Shown piece after piece: positions 1 through 11,836 of a stretch of 64,000 bases of DNA. The notes under the pieces were generated by a model that worked only from the letters and a program-made list of their open reading frames with translations, was not told the origin of the DNA and did no database searches. Positions within the stretch are counted from its first letter, which is position 1; each line of letters starts with the position of its first letter. This stretch comes from Megalonaias nervosa (lineage: Eukaryota; Mollusca; Bivalvia; Unionida; Unionidae). A program made the position numbers and the translations under genes. The DNA is taken from the NCBI GenBank assembly GCA_016617855.1, contig JAECUM010006806.1, positions 1 to 64,000 on the forward strand. The letters run 5' to 3'.

Positions 1-312
1 GGTATATAATGTTCAATGTAAAATAAAATCTAGACAGTATGTCTACTAGTTTTGTAACTCCTTTCTGAGAAATGTTATCCACATCCTTGGCATCTGTTAG
101 ATCTACAAATAAGGTGTTTTGTATCAAAACTTATTAGCTCTTCAGGTGGCAGTCTGTTTCAGAATGCCAACAATATTCTTTGTGTCATAATATAACTCTA
201 AATGGCAAGGGTCACTTGTTTCTAATGCAACAAAAAAAGAAAACATTTGTTTGCAGTTTGATGCAGAAAATAAACTAAACATTAAAGATCAGTAATAACT
301 TTAAACTTGCAT
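1..312. other. Intron/upstream sequence, nothing recognised
   Basis: AT-rich, non-repetitive sequence, presumably the end of the intron preceding exon A. No coding match, RNA gene or terminal repeat seen. Confidence 0.5.
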
Positions 313-790
313 GTGTATTTGTAAGTAATTCACTCACTACAACTTTAAATGTGTATGTGTATTCATCAGTAATTCACTCAGTACAACTTTAAACGTGTAT
401 GTGTATTTGTAAGTAATGCACTTGACTCTAAACATATGTGTATTCATAAGTAATGCACTTGACTTTAAACATATATGTGTATTCATAAGTAATGCACTTG
501 ACTTTAAACATATATGTGTATTAATAAGCAATGTACTTGACCTTAAACATGTGTATTCATAAGTAATGCACTTGACTTTAAACATATGTGTATTCATAAG
601 TAATGTGCTTGACTTTAAACGTATGTGTATTCATAAGTAATGCACTTGACTTTAAACATGTGTATTCATAAGTAATGTACTTGACTTTAAACATATATGT
701 GTTTTCATAAGTAATGTGCTCAGTACAACTTCAAACATATGGGTATTCATAAGTAATGTGCTGAGTACAACTTAAAACATGTTCTTAAAA
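313..790. repeat. Minisatellite, unit about 37-40 bp
   Basis: About a dozen diverged copies of a unit containing 'taagtaatgcacttgacttt' then 'aaacatatgtgtattca'. Spacing between CTTGAC anchors (421, 458, 497) varies by 1-2 bp. The 86-residue minus-strand frame across it is a repeat artefact. Confidence 0.9.
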
Positions 791-972
791 ATATGTATAA
801 TGTGACTGACCACAAAAATTGTGCTTTTTAAAGGGTTATTAGCAGCACTATTTTAAAGGATACACATAATTTCCAATTAACTAATTTGGAATATTGGTGG
901 AAAATGTCAGCACTGCTTGCTGAAGCATTGTCTGTGTAGTGTTGGCAGATCAAGGTCAGTGTTGTTCACTTG

Positions 973-1756
973 AAATCGTAAAGTGGAGGTAACAGGGAGA
1001 CCCTAATCTGCTGATATATTAAAATCGTAAAGTGGAGGTAACAGGGAGACCCTAAGCTGCAGATATATTAAAATCATGAAGTGGAGGTAACAGGGAGACC
1101 CTAATCTGCTGATATATTAAAATCGTAAAGTGGAGGTAACAGGGAGACCCTAATCTGCAGATATATTAAAATCATGAAGTGGAGGTAACAGGGAGACCCT
1201 AATCTGCTGATATATTAAAATCGTAAAGTGGAGGTAACAGGGAGACCCTAATCTGCAGATATATTAAAATCATGAAGTGGAGGTAACAGGGAGACCCTAA
1301 TCTGCTGATATATTAAAATCGTAAAGTGGAGGTAACAGGGAGACCCTAATCTGCAGATATATTAAAATCATGAAGTGGAGGTAACAGGGAGACCCTAATC
1401 TGCTGATATATTAAAATCGTAAAGTGGAGGTAACAGGGAGACCCTAATCTGCAGATATATTAAAATCATAAAGTGGAGGTAACAGGGAGACCCTAATCAG
1501 CTGATATATTAAAATCGTAAAGTGGAGGTAACAGGGAGACCCTAATCTGCTGATATCTTAAAATCGTAAAGTGGAGGTAACAGGGAGACCCTAATCTGCT
1601 GATATATTAAGATCGTAAAGTGGAGGTAACAGGGAGATCCTAATCTGCAGATATATTAAAATCATAAAGTGGAGGTAACAGGGAGACCCTAATCTGCTGA
1701 TATATTAAAATCATAAAGTGGAGGTAACAGGGAGACCCTAATCTGCTGATATATGG
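973..1756. repeat. 49-bp minisatellite with alternating (98-bp) higher-order structure
   Basis: Sixteen very similar 49-bp units with core 'gtggaggtaacagggagacc' starting at 973, 1022, 1071, 1120 and onward. Two unit types alternate through most of the array: one begins 'atcgtaaag' and ends 'ctgcagatat', the other begins 'atcatgaag' and ends 'ctgctgatat'. It ends about 150 bp before exon A. Confidence 0.95.
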
Positions 1757-1906
1757 CTCTGTTCACAGTTGTGGATTTTGCAGGAATAAGTCTGGTATTC
1801 AGCCAATTAAGATCTCCTGAAGCATCAGAATTGTGCTTGGAATTGGCATGACACAGTCTGGCGGTATTCCCAGTCAATGTACATTGGGTTTTTTGCTCCA
1901 TTTCAG

Positions 1907-1968
1907 CCTCCTATACTGGCAGCTCATCTGGAGAGGAGGAAGAGATCAACCCTCGGGATAAAGTTCAG
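1907..1968 (+). CDS. AHCYL1/2: AHCYL (IRBIT-family) exon A: acidic linker after the serine-rich N-terminus
   Basis: Internal coding exon of 62 bp: two bases completing a split codon, then 20 codons reading SYTGSSSGEEEEINPRDKVQ. The acceptor is 'ttttgctccatttcag' ending at 1906; the donor is CAG|gtaaag at 1969. The peptide matches the family's SYTDSSDDE..PR(E/D)K linker, which in vertebrate IRBIT follows the phosphorylated serine-rich region that binds the IP3 receptor. That serine-rich part would be in an upstream exon; I found none in 1-1906. The exon enters in phase 1 and leaves in phase 0, and exon B starts in phase 0. A 49-bp tandem array ends about 150 bp upstream. Low-complexity acidic sequence alone would be weak evidence; order, phase and fit to exon B make it convincing. 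Confidence 0.85.
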
Positions 1969-3244
1969 GTAAAGAAACAAAAAAAATTAACCATTCATTT
2001 CATTTCATTGACAGGACAATGATATGTATTACTTCACCTCTAAGACCACACATTTTATAACCCTGGTGTCCATATAGGTCACCATAGTCATGAAACTGTC
2101 TTCACACAAAAAAAATGAACCCATGCTAAAATTTTCAAACATGCTGATATCTTCACTATGGGTGAGATTAGAGCTATGAAAATGAAGGAACTTTTTTTCT
2201 TTGTATTTTTACCAACATAGGAAACTTGAACTATATTGAGTGACTAATAAGATTTGTGAACTTTTCAGTCATTGTGTTGCAAGACTCTTGTAAATACAAG
2301 GCAGAGGGGTTTTTTCTTGATACATTATGTGCATTTGATATTCTTTCATCAGCTTTCCATAGGCAAGTACAAGCACTATAAATGTTAGAAATTACAGTTT
2401 TGGCAATGGAGTGGGTGGGGGCTGTTAGTAGTTGCATGTGACTTGGTGATCATTGCTGATGCACCTGCAGCTGTGGGACATCTTGGTTTTTGGTCCTTAT
2501 GCTTCTGGCAAGATTGGACAGAAACCACTCTTCATAAACAAATGACATGATGACCCTAAAAGCACTTATCATAGACAAATGGCATCATTACAAAAAAAGC
2601 ACTCATCATAGAAAAATAACATATTAGGTTAATGTGGAAGATACTTTGGTGTACTGTATTTGACATTTATTTCTAAAATTAATGTTGTAATGATCTGACG
2701 ATGGACCAACTCATTGAGTACTGACAGAAGAGCATTGTATGAGATTTTATCTTAAAATGTTTTAATGTTTTAATATGAAATAAGCAGCAGGTTAACTTGT
2801 GTGGAGCTTGTTGGACATTCTGTACTGATTGACACTGCCTGATGATATGGAAATCTCATGAAATGCACATTGTTTGTGTAAAATAATGTTTCTGAGTTTT
2901 GATGTATTTATTAATTTTGCTGAATTAAAATTACAGTAAAAGTTTTGGAGATTTTAAATGATGAATACATTCAAGTATCCTGTGATGAAGGTTACAAACA
3001 CGAGTCTTTCCATTTTCCTTTCCTTAACCAAGCTTTCTCAAAACGCCAGAAATAATTGTGGTGACCTTAGGTAGTTCTGCTATCATTGTTATTCAGTTGC
3101 TTGGGTATAGCTTTTATATACCTTATCTTGTATGCATCATCTAAAGCATTTAGTGTGGGTGGAGCCTCTGACCCATTTCAGACTTCACTCACTGTTATGT
3201 TCTGTCTAGAAGCTAATCAGGTACCATCTTATCTTTCTTATTAC
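1969..3244. other. Intron A-B, proximal part
   Basis: Mostly unique AT-rich sequence. Between about 2520 and 2630 a 50-bp segment ('cactcttcataaacaaatga') is repeated two to three times in degraded form. No exon-like conservation seen. Confidence 0.5.
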
Positions 3245-3705
3245 TACAACTTCATGGGATACCAATTTGACTACAACCACATATGATACCAGTATAACTA
3301 CAACCTAATGGGGTACCAATATGACTACAACCTCATGTGATACCAATATGGCTACAGAAACATATGATACTAATATGAATATGACTACAACCACATGTGG
3401 TACCAGTATGACTACAGCATCAAGGGATACCAGCATGACTACAACATGGGGTACCAATATGACTACAACCTCATGGGGTACCAATATGACTACAGCCACA
3501 TGTGATACCAGTATAACTTCAGCATCAAGGGATACAATTATGACTAAAACCTCATGTGATACCAATATGACCACAAAAACATACAATATTAATATGACTA
3601 CAACCTCATGGGATACCAGTATGACTACAACATAAAGGGATACCAATATGACTGCAACCTCATGGGATACCAATATGACTACAACTTCATCGGATACCAA
3701 TGAAG
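3245..3705. repeat. 27-bp minisatellite (open on both strands)
   Basis: About 17 copies of a 27-bp unit, 'gataccaatatgactacaac' plus 'ctcatgg'. Since 27 is a multiple of three, frames stay open: 104 residues on + (nine-residue period like MTTTSCDTN) and 131 residues on - (like VVVILVSHE). No splice or start context supports translation. Confidence 0.9.
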
Positions 3706-4029
3706 TTATTGAATGACTTTGTTTCTTTCAAATCCCCACAGGTGTTCCTCCCAAAAATGTAAACTATGCATGCAAGAGAAAAATTAAAAGGAGAGCAAAG
3801 AAAGAAAAAAGTGAATAAGATTGTTTGAAACAGTCTGTAATTTTGTTAGTTTCTCTCTTGTTTTAACTCTATTAATCTTAAACCAAAAGAGCTGATGGGA
3901 TGGCCAGTTGTCTGTCATTATCACTACTCCTAAACATATTGGAGGATTGTCACCAAACCTTACACAAACATATATCCCAAGGTCTAGTTAGTCTGTATGA
4001 AAAATGGTGCTGCTTTTACAGCTACATGT

Positions 4030-4267
4030 TGTTGTTGTTGTTGTAGACTGAACACCATATTTTCTGCTCATAGTAGGCTATACATGTATAACTGGTGGAG
4101 AAAGAACCTAGAAAAACCTCAAGAAGAACCATTTACCCCCAGTAAGCTACTGGCATGCTTTCTCATCTACCCATATTGTCCAGGCCTGAGACTTGAACCC
4201 ATGTGAACAAAGGTGAGATCGCAGTGATCGGTAAAGGCGAGTGCTTTATTCCACTTGCCCACCACAT
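4030..4267 (-). mobile_element. tRNA-derived SINE, copy 1
   Basis: Reverse-complement reading gives a degraded tRNA-like head (right end), a body containing 'ttcctccacc'-like sequence and a (CAACAA)n tail (left end, seen here as gttgttgttg). Direct repeats CTACATGT flank it at 4022-4029 and 4268-4275, marking insertion into dispersed repeat A copy 1. This is the most diverged of the four copies. Confidence 0.8.
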
Positions 4268-4734
4268 CTACATGTAATATGGCTGTCATAGCAGATATCT
4301 TGAAAATCATGTTATTGCTACTCCTCTTGACAGCATGGTCATATCAACATGGAGTTTTAACAGAAACACTTGTACTGTCTAGCTGATCATAAATGAAAAT
4401 GGTGTCAATCTGACTTTCAATATGGCCGCAATGCCAGCCATCTTGAAAATCTTGCTTTTTGCTCCACCTCCTAAGCAGAAAGTCATATTGATGTAGGGTT
4501 TTCAGAAAAAGACAGCTTATGATGTCTAGTTTGTCTTAAATGAAAATCGTGCCAGTCATATGCAATATGGCTACCAAAGCAGCCAACTTGACAATCTTTT
4601 TCTTACTATTCCTCCAGAATTGATGGTCATGTCAATGTAGAGTTTTCATCCAGAGTCCTATGATATCTCATTGGTCCTAAATTATGTGAATATTATTTAA
4701 ACATGACTTATATGGTAGTCTTTTTCAGAATCTT

Positions 4735-5095
4735 GATTTGACTTGAATGGACTGTTATATTGGCATTAGGATTGAATGGACTGCTATATTGGCATGATGG
4801 TTGAATGAACTGTTATACTGGCATTAGGGTTGAATGGACTGTTATATTGGCATTAGGGATGAAGGGACTGTTATATTGCCATTAGGGTTGAAGGGACTGT
4901 TATACTGGCATTAGGGTTGAAGGGACTGTTATATTGGCATTAGGGTTGAAGGGACTGTTATATTGGCATTAGGGTTGAAGGGACTGTTATATTGACATTT
5001 TGGGTTGAATGGACTGTTATATTGGCATTAAGATTTAATGGACTGTTATATTGGCATTAGGGTTGAATGGATTGTTATATTGGCATTAGGATTTC
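4735..5095. repeat. 29-bp minisatellite
   Basis: About 12 copies of a unit 'gttgaagggactgttatatt' plus 'ggcattagg', inside dispersed repeat A copy 1. The middle copies (4860-4990) are nearly identical and the outer ones diverged, the usual picture of turnover in the array centre. Confidence 0.92.
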
Positions 5096-5767
5096 ATGAA
5101 GAATGTTCAAATGATATTTGTCTTGTTGGTCCCTGATGAAAAAGCTACGAATCTTACATCCATAACTATGGTTCATTTGAAAATCTTATCACACAGGAAT
5201 GTTAGAGATGGTTTCAACACTCTGCAAATGAAAAGAAGAAATGGTCCTATGTTGGATATGAGGTTCTGACAGTACCGGTTTCTTTGAGGAACTCTTGCTT
5301 AAGTATAATACTTTTTTCAATAAAATAAAGAAGTTTTGTCATACATAGTGGTTGTCTGCCTCTGATGTAGAAACAATGCCGGAATGCTACATAGTAAAAT
5401 GGTTAAAACTTGGATGGTCTTTTGGAAATTGAACAATACAGGCCAAGTTAAGCAACTTAAGACATAATGTTAGATACAAGTGGAGACTTGCTCTACAAAG
5501 AAGGTTTGACAGATAGTGACATACCGTATTTTATGTATTTTTTCGTACACAATTCAGTTATCAAAATAATAATTATTTAAATGTATCATAATTTTTCGTA
5601 CATATCACTTTGTATTATTTGAAAAATTCATTAAATTATCGGACATAAAATTTCCACTAAGAAGATTTACATTTGGAAAAAAGATCAAAAATACCGTATT
5701 CCCATTTTGTTTTTACAAAAATTAATGACTAATTGTTGGTGAGAAAATATAATGATTGATGCATAAG

Positions 5768-6004
5768 CATGGGCGCCCGCAGCACAGGTCAAGGGGGGTC
5801 ACGTGACCTCCCTGGAAATCATACTGCAATATATATTCCAACAAGTTTAATCATGCAAGTGAAGCTAAAATATGTCACAAGATTCTGTTCAAAATGCTTA
5901 GTAAATATTAGCTTTAGTTTCAGACTGCTTATTATACTAACTCTCCCGACCGTGATTGACTGACTGATCCCCCCTTTTTGCAAAAGATCCTGCTGGTGCC
6001 CATG
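5768..6004. mobile_element. hAT-like MITE nested in the larger transposon
   Basis: Terminal inverted repeats CATGGGCGCCCGCAGCA (left) and, as reverse complement of the right end, CATGGGCACCAGCAGGA. Flanks are TGCATAAG (5760-5767) and TGCATAAA (6005-6012), an 8-bp target duplication with one mismatch, the length hAT elements make. A 237-bp body with no transposase. The 64-residue frame starting at 5769 begins inside the terminal repeat and is not considered a gene. Confidence 0.75.
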
Positions 6005-6343
6005 TGCATAAACTCTTATTGTCATTACAGTATCTACTGGTGTTTGTTAACAAATGAACAAAGGACTTTACAGACCATACCTTTAAATATTATCATTAAT
6101 TAGTTCTCCTTATTAAGTCCGTCACTGTAACAAAACTACCACGTGCATTTTAAAACGAGTTCGGAAGCCCTTTGATGTTGTCTTATCCAACAAAAATTAC
6201 ATCTCAGTACATGCTAAAGTGAAGATCACAGACCATTGGTCAACTAGCCTTATTGTTTCATTAGTCATACAAACATAAAATATAAAAACCTTGTCATTTT
6301 CCATTGTAAATTTGAAAGTCACGGACTCCGTTAAATCGATTTG

Positions 6344-6365
6344 TATATATATATATATATATATA
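6344..6365. repeat. (TA)n microsatellite
   Basis: Eleven TA units inside the 1.96-kb TIR element. Confidence 0.95.
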
Positions 6366-7217
6366 CCATCTTTTAAGCGCTTGTTCTGTTTTGTCTTGGA
6401 TATAATTAACATTTTATTGCAAATCTATTCTATGATATACCCCACTATTATCTTTATTGGCGAGTTCGAATAACAAGTAATGCTTATGATCACTTGTCCT
6501 TATAACATCTGCTATATGGACAACGGCTTCAATAGCACATTGACAGACTTTCATTTCCCTAAAGCGAGCCTCATTTCCCTACTGGGAGCCTCACTGATTT
6601 GACCTCTTCAGTCGATTCTTGCCCTCAATCTGGTTTCAACTGGAATAACCAAAGCGCTAAGCATGTTTAATTACCGTGTAAATAACATTGCATAGCCATG
6701 TGGTTGTTGTGACAATGTACATCATGATTAAAACAAGAATGAACTGTTGATTTAGCGGTGTTTATTCCTAATGGAATATAGTAGGGTCATAATACATGAG
6801 GATTATCCCACTCGTCAGGTAATTGAAAATAGTCTTTTTTTCTCTTTGCAAAAGCTAGAAATAAAAACTACACTGAATAAATACAGTCTTGTACACTGAA
6901 AAAATTTTGTTTCATTGATCTCTCTGGTGCACGTGCACACGCGCGCGAGTGTGCGCACACAAGCACATTAACTTAAGCGTTGATTTCAAGTTCTTTATTT
7001 TTTATTGCAATTTGATAATGAGATTATTGTTGCGGTAAAAATACAACTTGCACTTAATTTCTTGACGATGTGGGGTCGTATCATTGCGTACAATTTACCA
7101 GTAAATAATACCCATAACTGATACATGTTCAAACCATCTTGATCATTTTGCCAATATTACACAACATAACAGCTACATATGTTCTAAATGCAGACGAGCT
7201 TGCACACTGAGACATAA

Positions 7218-7218
<1 letters not shown>

Positions 7219-7248
<30 letters not shown>

Positions 7249-7249
7249 G
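7219..7249. repeat. (CT)n microsatellite
   Basis: Interrupted CT tract on the + strand within the right part of the TIR element; it encodes RERERE on the minus strand, an artefact. Confidence 0.9.
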
Positions 7250-7487
7250 TTCACTAATAACCACAGTACTTCTGATTTATGAGACAGAAAATATACGTTT
7301 ACTTTGTACATTTGTACCGTTAGGTTGTCAAGTAGCGTGTGTACTGTAGAACTTGTTTTGGTATGATCCCTTTATTTTTCGTACACGGTCAGCACCACCA
7401 AATGATAATTATTTATTTTACATATATTTTTCGTACACTGAAATTAATAATTATTTTTTCGTGTACGAAAAATTACATAAAAGACGG

Positions 7488-8599
7488 AACTTCTGTTAAA
7501 AAAAGTAGAAATTTTCATGGAGTATGTCTGGATTCATAATCTATGTTGAGTGTGAAGTTGAAGAACTCAGCATATATTCGGCAGTTTCCATCAAATGTTC
7601 AATTACCACGTTTTTGTGAAATAGAAATCTAGACATAAAATAACTAAAATAGTTTGATTTGTATAGTCAATGAGATTTTTTTCCAAACTTAAATTTGTCA
7701 TAAAATGGGGATGGGGGTGGGCAGGAGATGGTTCTTATTTAATGTAACTCTTTTTTAGTAAATGACATGTTTGTATTTATATGTAGACAACTATTTGTAC
7801 TTTTTTTACTTTGACTTTTTTGGTTATGAAAACTGTGTTAGCATGATTAAGCAAAGCTAGTGCAGATAGAAAAATTAAATTTGGTAGGTATGTTTATATA
7901 TGGATGTAGGTGACTTTTTTAGATTTTCACATCATTGCAGCAATTTTCAAAAGATTTCTAAGTTTTGAATTTTTTTATACATTTTATGTCTGCAGTGGGA
8001 GCATGTGTGTTTTACAAACATAAATCTTTTTTGGTTTATTACATCATGATGTGCCTGAAAAAGCTGATTTAAAAACAATCAAGCTTATTACATACCATCT
8101 ATACTTGCTTATAAGTCAAGTCCAGCTGTAAGCAACATTGACCCTGATCTGCCATCATGCAGTACAATGGCAGATAAGGATCTGTGTTGTCTGTTCTGTT
8201 GATTACTCCTCACAAACTGCATAGACCCAGATCTGCCAGTGTGTTGTGTGATGGCAGAACTGGGCCTTAACTTATATGAGAGAATAGGCAGTACCGTGTG
8301 GTGTTGGTATGGTGACATCAGTGGAGGAAAGAACAATAGGAGGGAATAATGAAAACAGGACAGACAGACTGCCATATTGAGAAATATTTTTATTGTTTAA
8401 TTTCATTACAAAGCATAGTGTCTTCTTCTTCATGATTAGATTGTTTTGTACTAGATTAGGTTTATATACAAATTTGTCACCAAAGCTTAAATTGCTTCTC
8501 CCAGAACAAGCTTTCTTTCATAAAATTGATAAATGTACACTCAGAATGAATGACAAGAAATGATATATAATTCTGTTCTTACAGCTGTATTACTTGGCC
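7488..8599. other. Intron A-B, unique AT-rich part
   Basis: T-rich sequence with a G-run cluster near 7706-7725 ('ggggatgggggtgggcagg'). A segment around 8105-8300 with 'cagatctgccagtgt' resembles a segment near 29285-29375, so it may be an old dispersed repeat. No gene seen. Confidence 0.45.
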
Positions 8600-9229
8600 T
8601 TAACTCATTAACTCCTGGTGCCGCATTTACGTGGCAGGAGATGGTAGCCTACTTCTGAGCTCTGTAGCGTCAAGGTCATGTATGATACGATAAAGTGGGT
8701 GGCATTATAGAAAGGTAGACAGATGTAGCTTTACGATGATACCAAATAATATGGATGTTCTAGTTGCACTACAAAATACAGAGGGAAAAACGTAACTTTT
8801 TGGACCCGAGTTTTTTCCAGCCGAAATTCGCATGAGGTCGGAATCCGATTTTGTGTCCGGATTTTAGACTTTTTGGCCTCAGATCTAAGACAGACCGGTC
8901 TGAACTGCACACAGACAGGTGAACCTTTGCAAAAAGTAGGATAAGATGGGCATTTAGAATAAAGAGTGGTCTCGACACGAAAATGATGGGTCCGTTAACC
9001 CAAAAAAAAAATAAATAAAAAAAAAAAAGTCCATCTTTTACCCTTCTGCTCATGCTCAGGCGAAATAGCCAATGATAAACGATGTTTCTAACACAACTAG
9101 GCATTAGGTTAACCTAAAATCTCATGGAGATTGATGTATTAGGATGTATTCAGAAATAGCCCCCAAAATGTGTTTCCTACTCGCATTTCAGGCGAAAACG
9201 ACAAGCACCTCCAGGGGTTAATGTGTTAA
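8600..9229. mobile_element. TTAA-flanked MITE (piggyBac-like), copy 1
   Basis: Flanked by TTAA at 8600-8603 and 9226-9229. The left end reads TTAACTCATTAACTCCTGG; the reverse complement of the right end reads TTAACACATTAACCCCTGG, 17 of 19 identical. TTAA target sites and such C-rich ends are typical of piggyBac derivatives. An inverted copy lies at 18171-18730 and shares the internal 'cctttgcaaa' and 'agactttttggcc' blocks. No transposase; the 111-residue minus frame (8769-9104) has no family features and includes a poly-A-derived FFFYLFFF run. Confidence 0.7.
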
Positions 9230-9362
9230 GTGTACACCTAAGACATTTGATATACTGATTGTTAATTTCATTGGGTTGAGAGATTTCTTATATTACCATG
9301 GTAATCATGGCCTGATGCGATAATAATTCTTCACTCCTTCATACATGCATTAAGCTCCAGTG

Positions 9363-9366
<4 letters not shown>

Positions 9367-9418
<52 letters not shown>
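9367..9418. repeat. (AT)n microsatellite, 26 units
   Basis: Uninterrupted AT dinucleotide tract. Confidence 0.98.
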
Positions 9419-9421
<3 letters not shown>

Positions 9422-9456
9422 ATCATGAATCAATGTCACATCTGCTGAATTAAGGT

Positions 9457-9640
9457 TTATGCCCACATTTTGGTCATTACATCATTATGCACACATTTTG
9501 ACCATTACACCATTATGCCCACATTTTTGTCATTACACCACTATGCCATCTCTTTGGTCATTGCACCATTGTGCCCACATTTTGGTCATTACACCATTAT
9601 GCCATCACTTTGATCATTACACCAATATGCCTACGTTTTG
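9457..9640. repeat. 28-bp minisatellite
   Basis: About 6.5 copies of a unit 'atgcccacattttggtcatt' plus 'acaccatt'. The last copy runs into 'acgttttggccattttcaat', which recurs at about 9912 and 10067. Confidence 0.9.
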
Positions 9641-9718
9641 GCCATTTTCAATTCCTGATAAAGAAAGAAATCAGCATCAATCCTGCTTTTTCAATTGCTG
9701 GACATATTTTTAATTTGA

Positions 9719-9900
9719 GACTGCTTCGGTAGCCTAAGTGGTTAAATGTCTGCCTCAGGATAATGTGCTGTGTGGGACATCATGCTACATGTCTGCAGCA
9801 TGATGCCCCATTGCTAGATATCACTATAAACTGCCACACTGCTGACATTGTAGTGACATGACTAGAATTGCTAAAGTTACATTTTTAAAAAAACCCATAA
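9719..9900 (+). mobile_element. Second tRNA-derived SINE type, internally deleted copy
   Basis: Starts with a tRNA-like head containing an A-box match TAGCCTAAGTGG and 'gtctgcctcag', then 'gataatgtg', 'gacatcatgctacatgtctg', 'cactataaactgc' and 'gctaaagttacatt'. The same order of blocks is found at 54635-54930; relative to that copy about 120 bp containing the B box is missing. No clear target duplication. Confidence 0.6.
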
Positions 9901-9954
9901 ACACACCATGTATTTTGGCCATTTTCAATTCCTGATGAAAAAAGTCACTCTGCT

Positions 9955-9988
<34 letters not shown>

Positions 9989-10108
9989 CACACTGCTGAC
10001 ATTGTAGTGACATGACTAAAATTGCTAAAGTTACATTTAAAAAAAACCCCATAAACACACCATGTATTTTGGCCATTTTCAATTCCTGATGAAAAAAGTC
10101 ACTCTCCT

Positions 10109-10140
<32 letters not shown>
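9836..10140. repeat. 152-bp tandem duplication ending in (GT)n
   Basis: The block from 'cacactgctgacattgtagt' through 'ttggccattttcaattcctg' to the GT run is present twice, at 9836-9986 and 9988-10140, differing at only a few bases. The GT tracts are 9957-9986 and 10111-10140. The block fuses the 3' end of the adjacent SINE with non-SINE sequence. Confidence 0.9.

Positions 10141-10144
<4 letters not shown>

Positions 10145-10173
<29 letters not shown>
10145..10173. repeat. (AG)n microsatellite
   Basis: AG tract directly after the second GT tract. Confidence 0.97.

Positions 10174-11836
<1,663 letters not shown>

Larger units (their letters stand above)
3880..5310 (+). repeat. Dispersed repeat family A, copy 1 (interrupted)
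   Basis: Begins near 'agagctgatgggatggccag' and contains several degraded units of roughly 165 bp: 'catcttgaaaat', then 'cagaatggtcatatcaacatg', then 'ggttttcaccagaagacttc', then 'gatgtctagttggtcctaaa', then 'tgaaaatggtgcca'. The 3' end resembles 'cagcagttcaaaagaggaaa'. This copy carries a SINE (4030-4267) and a 29-bp array (4735-5095). Further copies are at about 20150, 27505, 29615, 39155 and 59520, all in the same orientation. No open frame; class unknown. Confidence 0.75.
5524..7487. mobile_element. TIR DNA transposon, non-autonomous, about 1.96 kb
   Basis: Left end CCGTATTTTATGTATTTTTT followed by CGTACAC; the reverse complement of the right end reads CCGTCTTTTATGTAATTTTT followed by CGTACAC, so the inverted repeats match at about 25 of 27 bases. 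A subterminal motif TTTTTCGTACA recurs at both ends (near 5540, 5596 and inverted or direct near 7376, 7428, 7462), as expected for transposase-binding repeats. No transposase frame is visible. Superfamily not determined; no clear target-site duplication. It contains the nested MITE at 5768-6004 and no minisatellite. Confidence 0.7.

Noticed and set aside
8769..9104. 111-residue minus-strand frame
   Set aside because: Lies inside the TTAA-flanked MITE and includes a poly-A run read as FFFYLFFF; the inverted copy at 18171 does not preserve it.
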